64,000 bases of DNA from Symsagittifera roscoffensis. Its lineage: Eukaryota > Xenacoelomorpha > Acoela > Convolutidae. The notes below the pieces were generated by a model that saw only the letters and a list, made by a program, of their open reading frames with translations, was not told the origin of the DNA and searched no databases. Each line of letters starts with the position of its first letter. Positions within the stretch are counted from its first letter, which is position 1. Of the stretch, positions 1-8,436 are shown piece after piece. The stretch lies in assembly GCF_963678635.1 (NCBI RefSeq), contig NC_087064.1, positions 73,967,465 to 74,031,464 on the forward strand, given 5' to 3'. Position numbers and translations under genes: made by a program.

Positions 1-480
1 CTTCAGATTACTGAGATCCGGATACGCTTCTCCCATTTGTTGCGCTCGCGTCATCGATGGCATCTTACTCGTGCTCTGGCCCGTAGATCTTGCTGATGGT
101 CTGATCGGTAGTGGGAATTCTCCTGCGCCATACTCGGTGTTGTTGCCCAAGCCAGGGTTCCTTGCCAAGTCGAATCCCCTTACTCCTCCATCCACATTCC
201 AGGACAGCCATCAGGTTTGCTCTTGGTTGGATTTTCCATCAGTGGTGTAACCGACCATTAGAACCGCTTCTGTTGCAGACTCCCGGCATTCGCCCTGTTC
301 TTCCAATTGGAGGATGGCGTTCAGCATCACCGCCATTCTCTCGTCCACTTGGGTGTAATCCAGATCCCTCAGGCGTCTGTACAGCTCATCTAGTGTGGGC
401 CTTTTCAGAGCCGACGGCATGGACTTCCAGAATCGATCTGCCATTTCTATAATTTCTAGATGATCTTGAGTATTACCCAA
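1..480 (-). CDS. fourth ORF of the retroelement, in-frame stop, runs off the left edge
   Basis: An ATG at 480 opens an 89-codon frame rich in charged helical sequence (MGNTQDHLEIIEMADRFWK at the start). It stops at a TGA at 211-213. The same frame then stays open from 210 to base 1, about 70 more codons, polar and proline/serine-rich (for example AGEFPLPIRPSARSTGQSTS). The simplest reading is one protein with a premature stop, or stop readthrough. I do not recognise the family. It lies downstream of the macrodomain-like ORF on the same strand, so it probably belongs to the retroelement, although a second nested element is possible. No transmembrane segment is visible, so an envelope role is not supported. 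Confidence 0.45.
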
Positions 481-554
481 CTTGTGAATTACCTAGCAAC
501 TTGAGAACTACCTTAGCAACTTGAGAACTACCTGAGCAACTTGAGAATTAACTT
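481..554. repeat. 20-bp tandem repeat, about 3.5 copies
   Basis: A 20-bp unit (AGCAACTTGAGAACTACCTT) repeats at 495, 515 and 535, with a degraded copy before it. It sits just upstream of the ATG of the left-edge ORF and may be a duplicated untranslated segment of the element. Confidence 0.8.
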
Positions 555-877
555 CTTGAAGCGTTGTTCAACTTGTGTGTTCGTTCAAGAACTTCTTTTC
601 TTTCTATTGAGTGTAGTTGGGTAGTCAATTTTGACCTTACCAAATCAATCGGAAAATAACACTTGATCTTTAGACTAACATGCTATGTTCCTAACCTAAA
701 ACCCCCTTGCCACTATAGTTAAAACCTTATCCTTTTCGTTCTACTAAAATAGTTCAATTGGAAGTTTTCTAAAAGCATGCAGATTCATTTTATGTTTTAG
801 CACCATCAATCATTTAAAATTTAATTGTCATGCCAATCGCGTTTTAAGATCCTTTTACCTGTGCCGTGCCCCAATAC
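555..877. other. AT-rich spacer between retroelement ORFs
   Basis: No open frame, repeat or recognisable signal was seen. It separates the stop of the macrodomain-like ORF (878) from the left-edge ORF. Confidence 0.6.
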
Positions 878-1729
878 CTAACTTGAGATCCCCTCGTACC
901 CAACTCGAGACCCCCATGTACCCGACTCAGGCATGCTCAAGTAGTATTTCTTGTGCAGATGTATCATTATCTCCGTTTCCGCGAAGACCGCGTATAGTTC
1001 CCTTGGGCTCAACTTGCCCCTGTTTGGGTCATAGACCGGCATTGAAACCTCCGTTATCCTTCTTTCAATCATGAAGTCTCGTAGTCTTGTTAGTGCCAAC
1101 ATCACGTGTTCAGGATCGATCGTGTTCCTGTCATTGACCCTCGTCACTAGGAAGCACAGGTATTTGCCCAGGACTTGTGCTACTGATGGTGGAAGCGCAG
1201 CCATTCCTCCCAGCCCCGGTCTCTGTCTAAACAGAAACTCCACGTTCTGGCACTCTCTCTTGAAGTCGGCCTCCAGTCTTGATTTGAAACTCATGTCCGC
1301 CGTTATACAGATTGCGCTAGTCTTGTCTGACAGAATGAAGTCACTATCCGTTATCAGGATGTTTTCCGCGTATTCGTTTGGTATTTCAAACTTCAGTTTG
1401 AAATTCCGTCCTATGGTAGGCTCAGCTTCCTCCCCATCCAGTTCCAGTCCGCTCGTTTCTCTCACTTCCCTGAGTTTCTTTATCATCAAATTTTCGGTGT
1501 GGGTAAGTCCTACCCCCACTCCCCGGACAAAAATATTTATCGACGTCCCCGTCGATTGTGCTGGGTTCATATTGTCTGGTGGAATCTCTAGCGGCCTGTC
1601 TGTTGCTGTCCAGCCGAAGAGGGGATTTTCCGTTTTCATGTGCTTTCCCGCTGATACGTCCACTTGTTGTATGCATTGTCCTTCGTCGCCTCCGTTCTTG
1701 ACATCGCGCATCCATTCTAGTATCCTCAA
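878..1729 (-). CDS. third ORF of the retroelement, macrodomain-like C-terminal half
   Basis: A 283-codon ORF lies 209 bp downstream of the pol stop. Residues from about 130 to 270 follow the layout of small macrodomain proteins of the OARD1 type. There is an opening strand (TSAICITADMSF), a helix, a strand of pattern YLCFLVTRV before a helix with ALTRLRDF, then a strand ISMP-like (ITEVSMPVYD), and a closing strand (AETEIMIHLHKKYY). The glycine-rich ADP-ribose loops expected after the first strand and after the SMP strand (GCGLD in the family) are not preserved, so if homologous it has probably lost ADP-ribose hydrolysis. The N-terminal 120 residues are unrecognised. The similarity is judged by eye. 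An accessory protein unique to the element is the alternative. Confidence 0.5.
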   Translation of the reverse strand: MRILEWMRDVKNGGDEGQCIQQVDVSAGKHMKTENPLFGWTATDRPLEIPPDNMNPAQSTGTSINIFVRGVGVGLTHTENLMIKKLREVRETSGLELDGEEAEPTIGRNFKLKFEIPNEYAENILITDSDFILSDKTSAICITADMSFKSRLEADFKRECQNVEFLFRQRPGLGGMAALPPSVAQVLGKYLCFLVTRVNDRNTIDPEHVMLALTRLRDFMIERRITEVSMPVYDPNRGKLSPRELYAVFAETEIMIHLHKKYYLSMPESGTWGSRVGYEGISS

Positions 1730-1938
1730 GTTCGTATTCTCCCTCCTCTCTATCTCTCTCTGTTACAAATCCTTTTCCCGCTCTGGTGTCGAGTGGTCTT
1801 CCTGTGGGTAGTGTTCATTATCATTGATGATTTGCCATTCGTCAACAGCTGCTAGTTCGCCCACACTTAGTAGCTCTTTGCTTAGGTCATCGGGCTGTAT
1901 CTTATCAATCAGGAAATCGTCTCCGTGCCTGTTGTACC

Positions 1939-4900
1939 TCATGCCTGTCTGTTTGCGATTGCCACTCCTTGTCCCCGCTGGTATTGATAAGTCTGGTTCT
2001 GTCCACTTCGGCACCTCACTTGCTCCGGATCGTTCCAGTCTTCTTCCACAAAAGATTCCGTTTCAGAGTCCGCTTCTATTTCTTCATTGTCATCCAAGCT
2101 CAAGTTCTCATTGCCATCATTTTTCTCTCTGGTGCCTCTTTCGTTCACTTCACATGCTGGCTCCACCAGTAGGTACTCAAGTCCCGCCATGTCCTTTGGT
2201 ATACACCAGTCCTCTGGGGATGGAACATGAGGCTTCAGATTTTCATAATGTGCTGCTCGCCCAGTACTCAAGCGGTAGAACCGTCCTTGTTGATGTACTT
2301 CTGTTATCATGAATGGTCCTCTCCATTTCTTGAGTAGTTTCTTTGTCCCTTTGGGCGGTATGACATTCTGGAAAACCCACACGTACTGGACCACCTCATA
2401 TGGCTTCGCCTGTAATATCTTTTCATCATATTTCTTGCGCTGTCTCATTTGTGCTTGCGCAGTGTTCCTCCTGCATAGCTCGTTCAGTTCCTGCTGTCTC
2501 CTGATCGCTTCTTTCACGTAAGCTTGAGGCAATGTCCTCTTCCCTTCGTATTCTGGGTAAAAGAATGTCAAGGGCATTGCTCTCTCCCTGCCGGTCAACA
2601 TCATGAAAGGACTGATACCCGTTGTTGAGTGTTGCGTACTGTTGAACGCCGCTACGACTTGCGGCAGATATTTATCCCAGTATGTCATGTATCTTGAGCA
2701 GTATACCCTCAGCATGTTCACCAACGTTCTATTCTGTCTCTCTACCAGCCCGTTGGTCTGAGGATGGTAAGTCGTTGAGTGTGCTTGAGCAATGTGTGAC
2801 CTCTTCATTAATTCTTTGGTCAAATCCCCCACAAAGGCCTTGCCGTTGTCTGACTGAAAAGTCATTGGACAACCATACCTCGATATCCAATGAGTTATCA
2901 GGTGGTCACAAGTCTCCTCTGCCGAGGCTGTTTGACACGGCACCGCTTCTGCCAACTTTGTGAAGTGGTCTATTATAACCAGTATCTGGTTATACCCCGA
3001 CTCCGTCATGCAGATCTTTTGATGGTCTATCTGCACCACTTCATTAAATTCTGAGCTTTCAACCGACTTGAGTGGGAATTTCATCTTCCTCGGGTCTTTT
3101 ACTTGTAGGCATGCCAGGCATGCATTCACCCATCTCTCGCAAGCTTTCCTCAATCCTGGTAAATCAAACCTGTGAATTATTCTTTGTTGCACCTTGTCTA
3201 TCCCTTGGTGCCCCATCTGATCGTGCGATCTGAATAACACCTCTGTCTGATACAATTTTGGTAATATGACGAGGTTGTGCTGATGTAATATCTTCTCCTC
3301 ATCTTTTCTCTTGCACGCTACCACCCCATCAGCTGTGTGATAGAGTAAATCTTTCTTCTCTTTGTAGAACTGGCTCAAGATCTTGTAGCTGTCTTCCTCG
3401 AGTTCCCCTTTCTCCTTGGACCCCGTCCGGATCCATTTGGAGAGGTTACTTGTCATCTTGTCATTCTTTTGGGCTCTTATCAGGTCCGACAGCCTATATC
3501 TCGCCTTGACATGTTCCTTTAGTGCCATGATCTGTCCATTCATTTCCCCAGGGTTGTGGATGTCATCATTCAGCTTCACGCATATTATCCTCTTCACGAT
3601 CTTCCTATCACCTTCCGGTACCAGATTCGTTCTGACATTTGAGTTGCATGAGAGTTCCCTGAATGGTTTCCTCGAAACCGCAATTCTTTCAAGTTCTTCA
3701 CCTCCTCGTACTTCTTTTACGTCCAAATTGTAGGTTCCTGAGGATGGATTTGTTTGTAATTCCCTGTCGCGGTGTCTAATCTTCTCTTCCGCCAATATCA
3801 TGCATAGACTATCCTGATTGTCACTGTTCTCATCCGAGTCCTCATCCCATATTTCACACTCCCCGGACAACTTTCCTTCTTCAGTATCTTCTTCCTCCGT
3901 GGACGTGGACCACTCCCCGGACTCTTCACCTAGTCCCAGGTATTCAGCCTCTTTCTTGAACGCCACTTTCTTTTTCCTAACCCGAGTCTGTTCAAGTATG
4001 TCGTCAGGGATTTTTTCAACCAGTGACTGAACGACTTCTTTCCCATCAGGGTTAGTCACCTTCGAGGTGACTTCATCACAAACTATCTCGCTCTTTTGCA
4101 GTATTGTGACCTCCGGTTCCTCCTTACCCTTTTCTTGGATCACGGGTTTATCATCTGCTAGTTTCTCGAGTAACCTCATTAAGTCATCGTCTATCTGTGC
4201 CTCTCCCGTCTCTACCTGGTTGAGATCATAGCCTTTTGCCTTGAGCGTCTCCCTCACAATCTTTGACTTGATTATTATCCTTATCGGCTTCCCTCGGTTC
4301 TTTTTCAAAATTGTTTTCTCCGGGGGTTCTTTTGGTAATTCGGGGTGATCTTCTATCGATTTGCCTGATTTGTCCAACCATCTCGTGAGTGGAAGACTGT
4401 CGTACGTTTCCTTATCCATGAAGGAGAAGCCCTCCTTGATCTCAGGTCTATCTGCCTCCCTCTTTTCTTGTCTCTCGTAGAACTCCATCTTCTTACTCAA
4501 GCTGTCAACGTTTTGATGTTTGTCTTGTGTTCTATGCTCAATTATCATGTTGTACCCATCCAGGCGAACTATCCACCTCCCAATGTAACTTTGGTCCATT
4601 GAGTACGTTTTCAGCCAGCTTAGTGCCCTGTTGTCGACTCGCAGCTTGAATGGCTCGCTGCCTAGGTATGCTCTATACTTCTCGACAAAGGTAACCACCG
4701 CAAACATCTCTGCTTTCGGTGCCCCGTACTTCATTTGCGTGTCACTTAAGACTTTGCTCCCGTACGCTATTGGTCTCAAGACTGTTTTCCCGTTCCATTT
4801 TTGTTCCTGATGGAGAATTCCAGAAATCGCTACTAACGACGCATCCGTGTCCAGCACGTACATCCCTCTCTCTGTTGGCATCCCTAGTACTGGTGCCTCG

Positions 4901-5232
4901 CACAACTCTTTCTTTATTCTCTGGAATGACTCTTCTGCTGCGTTGTTCCACGTGAACTTCTTGCCCTTGTGTCTCATTAACTGTTGCATCGGGTATACCT
5001 TGTCTGCATAGCCTTTGATGAATTCTCTGCAGTAATTCGCAAAACCCAGGAAGCTCATCAATTGGTGATCCGTTTTTGGCGATTTCCAAGTTAAAACTGC
5101 TTCTACTGCGTCTGGATCTGGTCTGATGCCGTGTCTGTCCACCATCCTGCCCAAGTATTTTATCGAATCCTTGAGTATCTCGCACTTTGATGGTTTACAC
5201 TTTAGCCCCGACCTCTTCATACACGCAAACAC
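1939..5232 (-). CDS. pol: gypsy-type Pol, truncated: RT C-terminus, RNase H, integrase
   Basis: The reading frame enters inside the RT: the first residues (KRSGLKCKPSKCEILKD, then YLGR) match the segment that follows the YxDD palm motif. The first codon here is GTG and is not a real start. RNase H follows (residues about 123-250) with all four acidic positions visible: DTDAS, KAEMF, VDNRAL and NVDSLSKK. After an unusually long acidic spacer (about 250-640) comes the integrase: zinc finger H-x4-H ... C-x2-C (SHDQMGH, CLACL), then a core with D736, D795 and E831 in DD35E spacing (QIDH, SDNGKAF, LVERQNRT), and a GPF module at about 972. The RT fingers and palm are absent. Confidence 0.92.
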   Translation of the reverse strand: MFACMKRSGLKCKPSKCEILKDSIKYLGRMVDRHGIRPDPDAVEAVLTWKSPKTDHQLMSFLGFANYCREFIKGYADKVYPMQQLMRHKGKKFTWNNAAEESFQRIKKELCEAPVLGMPTERGMYVLDTDASLVAISGILHQEQKWNGKTVLRPIAYGSKVLSDTQMKYGAPKAEMFAVVTFVEKYRAYLGSEPFKLRVDNRALSWLKTYSMDQSYIGRWIVRLDGYNMIIEHRTQDKHQNVDSLSKKMEFYERQEKREADRPEIKEGFSFMDKETYDSLPLTRWLDKSGKSIEDHPELPKEPPEKTILKKNRGKPIRIIIKSKIVRETLKAKGYDLNQVETGEAQIDDDLMRLLEKLADDKPVIQEKGKEEPEVTILQKSEIVCDEVTSKVTNPDGKEVVQSLVEKIPDDILEQTRVRKKKVAFKKEAEYLGLGEESGEWSTSTEEEDTEEGKLSGECEIWDEDSDENSDNQDSLCMILAEEKIRHRDRELQTNPSSGTYNLDVKEVRGGEELERIAVSRKPFRELSCNSNVRTNLVPEGDRKIVKRIICVKLNDDIHNPGEMNGQIMALKEHVKARYRLSDLIRAQKNDKMTSNLSKWIRTGSKEKGELEEDSYKILSQFYKEKKDLLYHTADGVVACKRKDEEKILHQHNLVILPKLYQTEVLFRSHDQMGHQGIDKVQQRIIHRFDLPGLRKACERWVNACLACLQVKDPRKMKFPLKSVESSEFNEVVQIDHQKICMTESGYNQILVIIDHFTKLAEAVPCQTASAEETCDHLITHWISRYGCPMTFQSDNGKAFVGDLTKELMKRSHIAQAHSTTYHPQTNGLVERQNRTLVNMLRVYCSRYMTYWDKYLPQVVAAFNSTQHSTTGISPFMMLTGRERAMPLTFFYPEYEGKRTLPQAYVKEAIRRQQELNELCRRNTAQAQMRQRKKYDEKILQAKPYEVVQYVWVFQNVIPPKGTKKLLKKWRGPFMITEVHQQGRFYRLSTGRAAHYENLKPHVPSPEDWCIPKDMAGLEYLLVEPACEVNERGTREKNDGNENLSLDDNEEIEADSETESFVEEDWNDPEQVRCRSGQNQTYQYQRGQGVAIANRQA

Positions 5233-5780
5233 TGATTCTTCTTGCCACTTATGTCGAGCACATGTGCTGATACATCCGCCTCTGTCCCGATGTGCATTGC
5301 ATCTTCCTCAAGCATGGCGCAGTGTCCAATCGATCTCACTTTCAACTCTTCTTTTCCTACGTAGATTTGCTCTATTAGATCTTCATCACATGTTATCATT
5401 GTTTTCGTATAGACGTTCATCCCATCTATATTTAGCATCAACTCAGGCGGACCATAAGCTTCTGTGTATCTGTTATCAACTCGAACTGACTTGCTACCTC
5501 CTCTTGTGAGTAGTGCCCTCAATGCTCTAGAAGTCGTTTGTGGGCTTATACCACTCAAGTAATCTGCGTACACATCAATGTGCATTATTGTCTGGTCACT
5601 TGGTTCGCTCAAGTTTCTCGTTACCTCATGGCCGCCCACGGTGATTATTGACATTATTCTTGCCCCGATCTTTGTTATACCGAATGGCTTCCCCGTGACC
5701 ATTTTTACAGTGTTTCCACTTTTTGTCGACACCGCTACAGCCTCTGGTATTGACTGCGAGCAACCTAATGTCTCGTTCAT
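5217..5780 (-). CDS. protease-position ORF of the retroelement, deleted at its end
   Basis: 187 codons between the nucleocapsid frame and the RT remnant. Its ATG (5778-5780) overlaps the TGA of the preceding frame (5777-5779), the arrangement typical of gag-protease frame changes. Position and a late segment (IGTEADVSAHVLDI, compare the ILG-D-l strand of retropepsins) suggest an aspartic protease. No intact D-T/S-G active site is visible; ALLTRGGSKS sits where it would be expected. The frame runs into the RT remnant within about 20 bp in another frame, which marks the probable internal deletion. Confidence 0.5.
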   Translation of the reverse strand: MNETLGCSQSIPEAVAVSTKSGNTVKMVTGKPFGITKIGARIMSIITVGGHEVTRNLSEPSDQTIMHIDVYADYLSGISPQTTSRALRALLTRGGSKSVRVDNRYTEAYGPPELMLNIDGMNVYTKTMITCDEDLIEQIYVGKEELKVRSIGHCAMLEEDAMHIGTEADVSAHVLDISGKKNQCLRV

Positions 5781-6292
5781 TTTCTGTCTTTCGATCGTTG
5801 TTCTATTTCTTTCGCCGCCAGGTCCTGTTTCACTTTATTGATAGCTTCCGCCGCCGCCTTCTCATAATTTATCTCTAGGGCATTCCTGGTCGTGGCCTCT
5901 ATTGCACTATCAACTTGCGTTACAGCTTTCACTGTTTTCGTTGGCAGTTTCGCACTTGGTGTTTCTAAGTTTTTCGTTTCAAATTTACCTTGTCTATTTC
6001 TCTGGTTCTGTACCGCTGCTAACGCCAACTTGTGTTTGGGGTGACTCTGGTTCTTGACTGCCTCCCAGAACAACGGACTGTATATCCTGAAGTGCCCCTC
6101 TTGGTTGCAGAAGAAGCATCTTGCACCTATTTTGATGATCAAGCCACTATAGAACTCGTGTTCCTCCATCTGGCTCATATCTTCCTCATCGGGTGCATAT
6201 CCCAAACTCTTCATGCCCTGCTTGTATGATGTGCAATCCGCCACGTGATGATCAGCTGACCCGCAGTTCGCGCATGATCTACGTTTGTCCAT
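5777..6292 (-). CDS. gag: nucleocapsid frame of gag with zinc knuckle
   Basis: This frame continues gag after a frame change. It carries a CCHC knuckle (CANCGSADHHVADC, C-x2-C-x4-H-x4-C) that would bind nucleic acid, and a second, broken knuckle (CFFCNQEGHFRIYS) in which serine replaces the last cysteine. A lysine- and glutamine-rich tail follows. The ATG at 6292 is probably not a real start: the same frame is open upstream to about 6340, next to a run of five G (minus strand) where the gag frame could slip or where an indel occurred. Confidence 0.75.
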   Translation of the reverse strand: MDKRRSCANCGSADHHVADCTSYKQGMKSLGYAPDEEDMSQMEEHEFYSGLIIKIGARCFFCNQEGHFRIYSPLFWEAVKNQSHPKHKLALAAVQNQRNRQGKFETKNLETPSAKLPTKTVKAVTQVDSAIEATTRNALEINYEKAAAEAINKVKQDLAAKEIEQRSKDRK

Positions 6293-8169
6293 GTCATCTC
6301 TGGGCTTGTACCATGACGACCTTTGTGGTTGATTCCCCCTTGCGTATTCCTGTTATCTGAATACGAGTATTTCTTGGGTTTCATTAGCATGTACTCTCTT
6401 GACTTCTGTCTCATCTCTTCTGGAGTCGGTGCACTATTTTTCGACAATGTATAGTATGTTGCTAACATTGTTCTCAAGTCATCACTCTTTACCCCGTCAA
6501 TGAACTTTGAGGCAATGCTAAAGTTCCTTCTATTGGTGGATTCTTCCGGGTCACTCCTTCGTCTCAAGCTCTCAAGATCATCTAGGAACCTGTCTATCGA
6601 TTCATCGTCCCTTTGCCTTCTCTTTTCAAATAACATCATCGCTTGATGACCCTTCATGCCTGACCCGAATCGATTTAACAATATCTCGAAGATTTTATCT
6701 GCTGTGTCGCGTTCCTCTTCCTTCTTCGCAACCACGCATTTCAATGCCGTGCCTTCCAAGTTGCTGATTATCGCTGTGCATGCTTGCCTCTCATCGTTCA
6801 AGTTGTCTTGTTCCAAGTGCAACCTCATGACTTCTACCCAAGTGTCAATGCATCCATCTGAATCATCCTTGAATTCTTTCGGTTTTTTGAAAGTTTTCCT
6901 GGATTTGTTACTTCCTCTGTCACTCGAGTCGGTGTTCCTTGTGGCGAAGGCTTCTAGTGTCCTGTTCATCATTTCCCAGGTGCTTGCCCATGTCATGACA
7001 TCCGGTCCCACGTTGTTGTGAGTCGCGGAGTCCCCTGGACCACTCGTTGTGTTTGCTGTTCCACTTTTCATAATCGCTTTGCCCCCCCCCCCCCCCGGTG
7101 CTGTACTCGCAGCATCCCGGGGTAATGGTAACGGTGTTGACTGCCGTTTTTTCCGTTGTGGTTCCACGAAGTCAACTCTATTGCCTTGCGTTCGCTCCGC
7201 TGCTGGGGTGTCTTGTGACGTTGAGTTCCTCAAGATGGTGTCTAACTTTGTCTGTATTGCACATGAACTCTCAGCCTGGTCCCTACTCATCGTATCCATT
7301 CTCGTTTCCAAACTCCCCAACTGATTATTCACTGCGTCGTATCGTTGCTTCATTTCTTGCATGTCTTTTCTGATGTTCTTGTCTCGCTCTTCATCAGTGG
7401 TATCTACCTGTTCCGACATCTGCTGAAGCCTTTCCTCTGTCGCTCTTGCTAGATTGAAGTAGCTGTCCAGGTACTCATGTTTGTTGTTTCTTATTTCTTT
7501 CCTTATCACATCTCTATCCTCTTCGCTGTGCTTCAGTTTCTTGTCTATCTGATCTAGCTTTGCCATCAAATCGTCTAGCTCAAGAGTAGTTGTTCCATGG
7601 TCAGTTGTTGTCCTGTTGTTGGTTGCTGTTCCCGGTCTGATCTGATCTTCGTTTTGGTCGGTGTCTGTCGTTCTCGTGGAAACTGTTCCGAATGTTTTGC
7701 ATTTCTCGGCTTTCGTTTCTTCCACTGCTGCGTCTCTTGACTTTATTCCGACCATTATCGCCAATCTTTCAGTAAAAAACGTTCTTTTTGCTTGAGACTC
7801 GTCCTTCACCGTTTCTGGCGTGTTGCCTGTTGTGTCCTCCACATTGTCTATCGGTGAGAACTCCATGGACTTTGGATTAGGTTCTTCCGCATTCGGCATC
7901 GGTGTTGACTCTGTCGTCTTCTTTTCCACCTCATCCACACTCTGGTCCGGTGTCTCTAGTTCAATTTCGATGGCGGGCTCTGCTTGTTTCCCTTCCGTGC
8001 CCTCTTTTGCGCTGTTCTCCTTATTACTCCTCGTGTTGACCATGCTAACTGAAAAGTTCTTCTTTGTTATCTTTGGGCCCATTGATGTCGTTTTACGTAG
8101 CGACGAGTTATATTTTGTCTTTGCTTCAGTAGATCTTTTTTCAGCCACCGGTACCCTGCTCCGCCTCAT
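6211..8169 (-). CDS. gag: Gag polyprotein of the gypsy-type element
   Basis: 652 codons from an ATG at 8169. The first half is low-complexity and charged, with a long coiled-coil-like segment (about residues 190-300). A glycine run is encoded by a homopolymer of about 15 C on the + strand near 7082. The retrotransposon capsid domain follows (about 400-580), with recognisable helices: the IDTWVEVMRLHLEQDN segment, FEILLNRFGSG, and ESIDRFLDDLESLRRR. The last 50 residues are out of frame relative to the zinc-knuckle protein that should follow, so the natural Gag changes frame near 6335. Confidence 0.85.
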   Translation of the reverse strand: MRRSRVPVAEKRSTEAKTKYNSSLRKTTSMGPKITKKNFSVSMVNTRSNKENSAKEGTEGKQAEPAIEIELETPDQSVDEVEKKTTESTPMPNAEEPNPKSMEFSPIDNVEDTTGNTPETVKDESQAKRTFFTERLAIMVGIKSRDAAVEETKAEKCKTFGTVSTRTTDTDQNEDQIRPGTATNNRTTTDHGTTTLELDDLMAKLDQIDKKLKHSEEDRDVIRKEIRNNKHEYLDSYFNLARATEERLQQMSEQVDTTDEERDKNIRKDMQEMKQRYDAVNNQLGSLETRMDTMSRDQAESSCAIQTKLDTILRNSTSQDTPAAERTQGNRVDFVEPQRKKRQSTPLPLPRDAASTAPGGGGGKAIMKSGTANTTSGPGDSATHNNVGPDVMTWASTWEMMNRTLEAFATRNTDSSDRGSNKSRKTFKKPKEFKDDSDGCIDTWVEVMRLHLEQDNLNDERQACTAIISNLEGTALKCVVAKKEEERDTADKIFEILLNRFGSGMKGHQAMMLFEKRRQRDDESIDRFLDDLESLRRRSDPEESTNRRNFSIASKFIDGVKSDDLRTMLATYYTLSKNSAPTPEEMRQKSREYMLMKPKKYSYSDNRNTQGGINHKGRHGTSPEMTWTNVDHARTAGQLIITWRIAHHTSRA

Positions 8170-8436
8170 TATTTTAATTTACAATTGCTCCTATTTACAG
8201 TATTACTATATACAAAATTCTACTCTAAGATTAAAATCTCTTTTGACAAAATCAATAAAAAAGGAGATATACAATTTAAAAAAAACAACGTTTCCTAAGC
8301 TTTTTGAAAATTCTGTATGTTCTTGATCCCCACAGTACCGGATCTTTTAGGACTGGTTAGAAAATTTAATTTTGCGATTGGTTACTTCAACCTGTCTCAG
8401 CACTCTTTAATACCGTCACCCCCCTTCTTTATACTG

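Larger units (their letters stand above)
1..8169 (-). mobile_element. Ty3/gypsy-type LTR retrotransposon, defective copy (internal region)
   Basis: Successive minus-strand frames read in the order gag, zinc-knuckle nucleocapsid, protease-position ORF, RT remnant, RNase H, integrase with GPF module, an extra ORF with macrodomain-like features, and a further frame that leaves the window. The RNase H-integrase order and the GPF/Y-like module are those of Ty3/gypsy elements. The RT catalytic core is missing and gag is split by a frame change, so this copy cannot be autonomous. The 3' LTR would lie left of base 1. The 5' end lies somewhere between 8170 and about 12600, but no LTR or primer-binding site could be fixed without the partner LTR. 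Confidence 0.9.

Noticed and set aside
1-1729. Envelope gene in the retroelement's 3' ORFs
   Set aside because: No signal peptide, fusion-like segment or transmembrane anchor is visible in either ORF.
1071-1811. 246-aa plus-strand frame
   Set aside because: Antisense to the macrodomain-like ORF, with no family signal.
1763-2014. 83-codon minus-strand frame overlapping the end of pol
   Set aside because: Could extend pol by a frameshift, but it shows no recognisable domain and no clear slip site.
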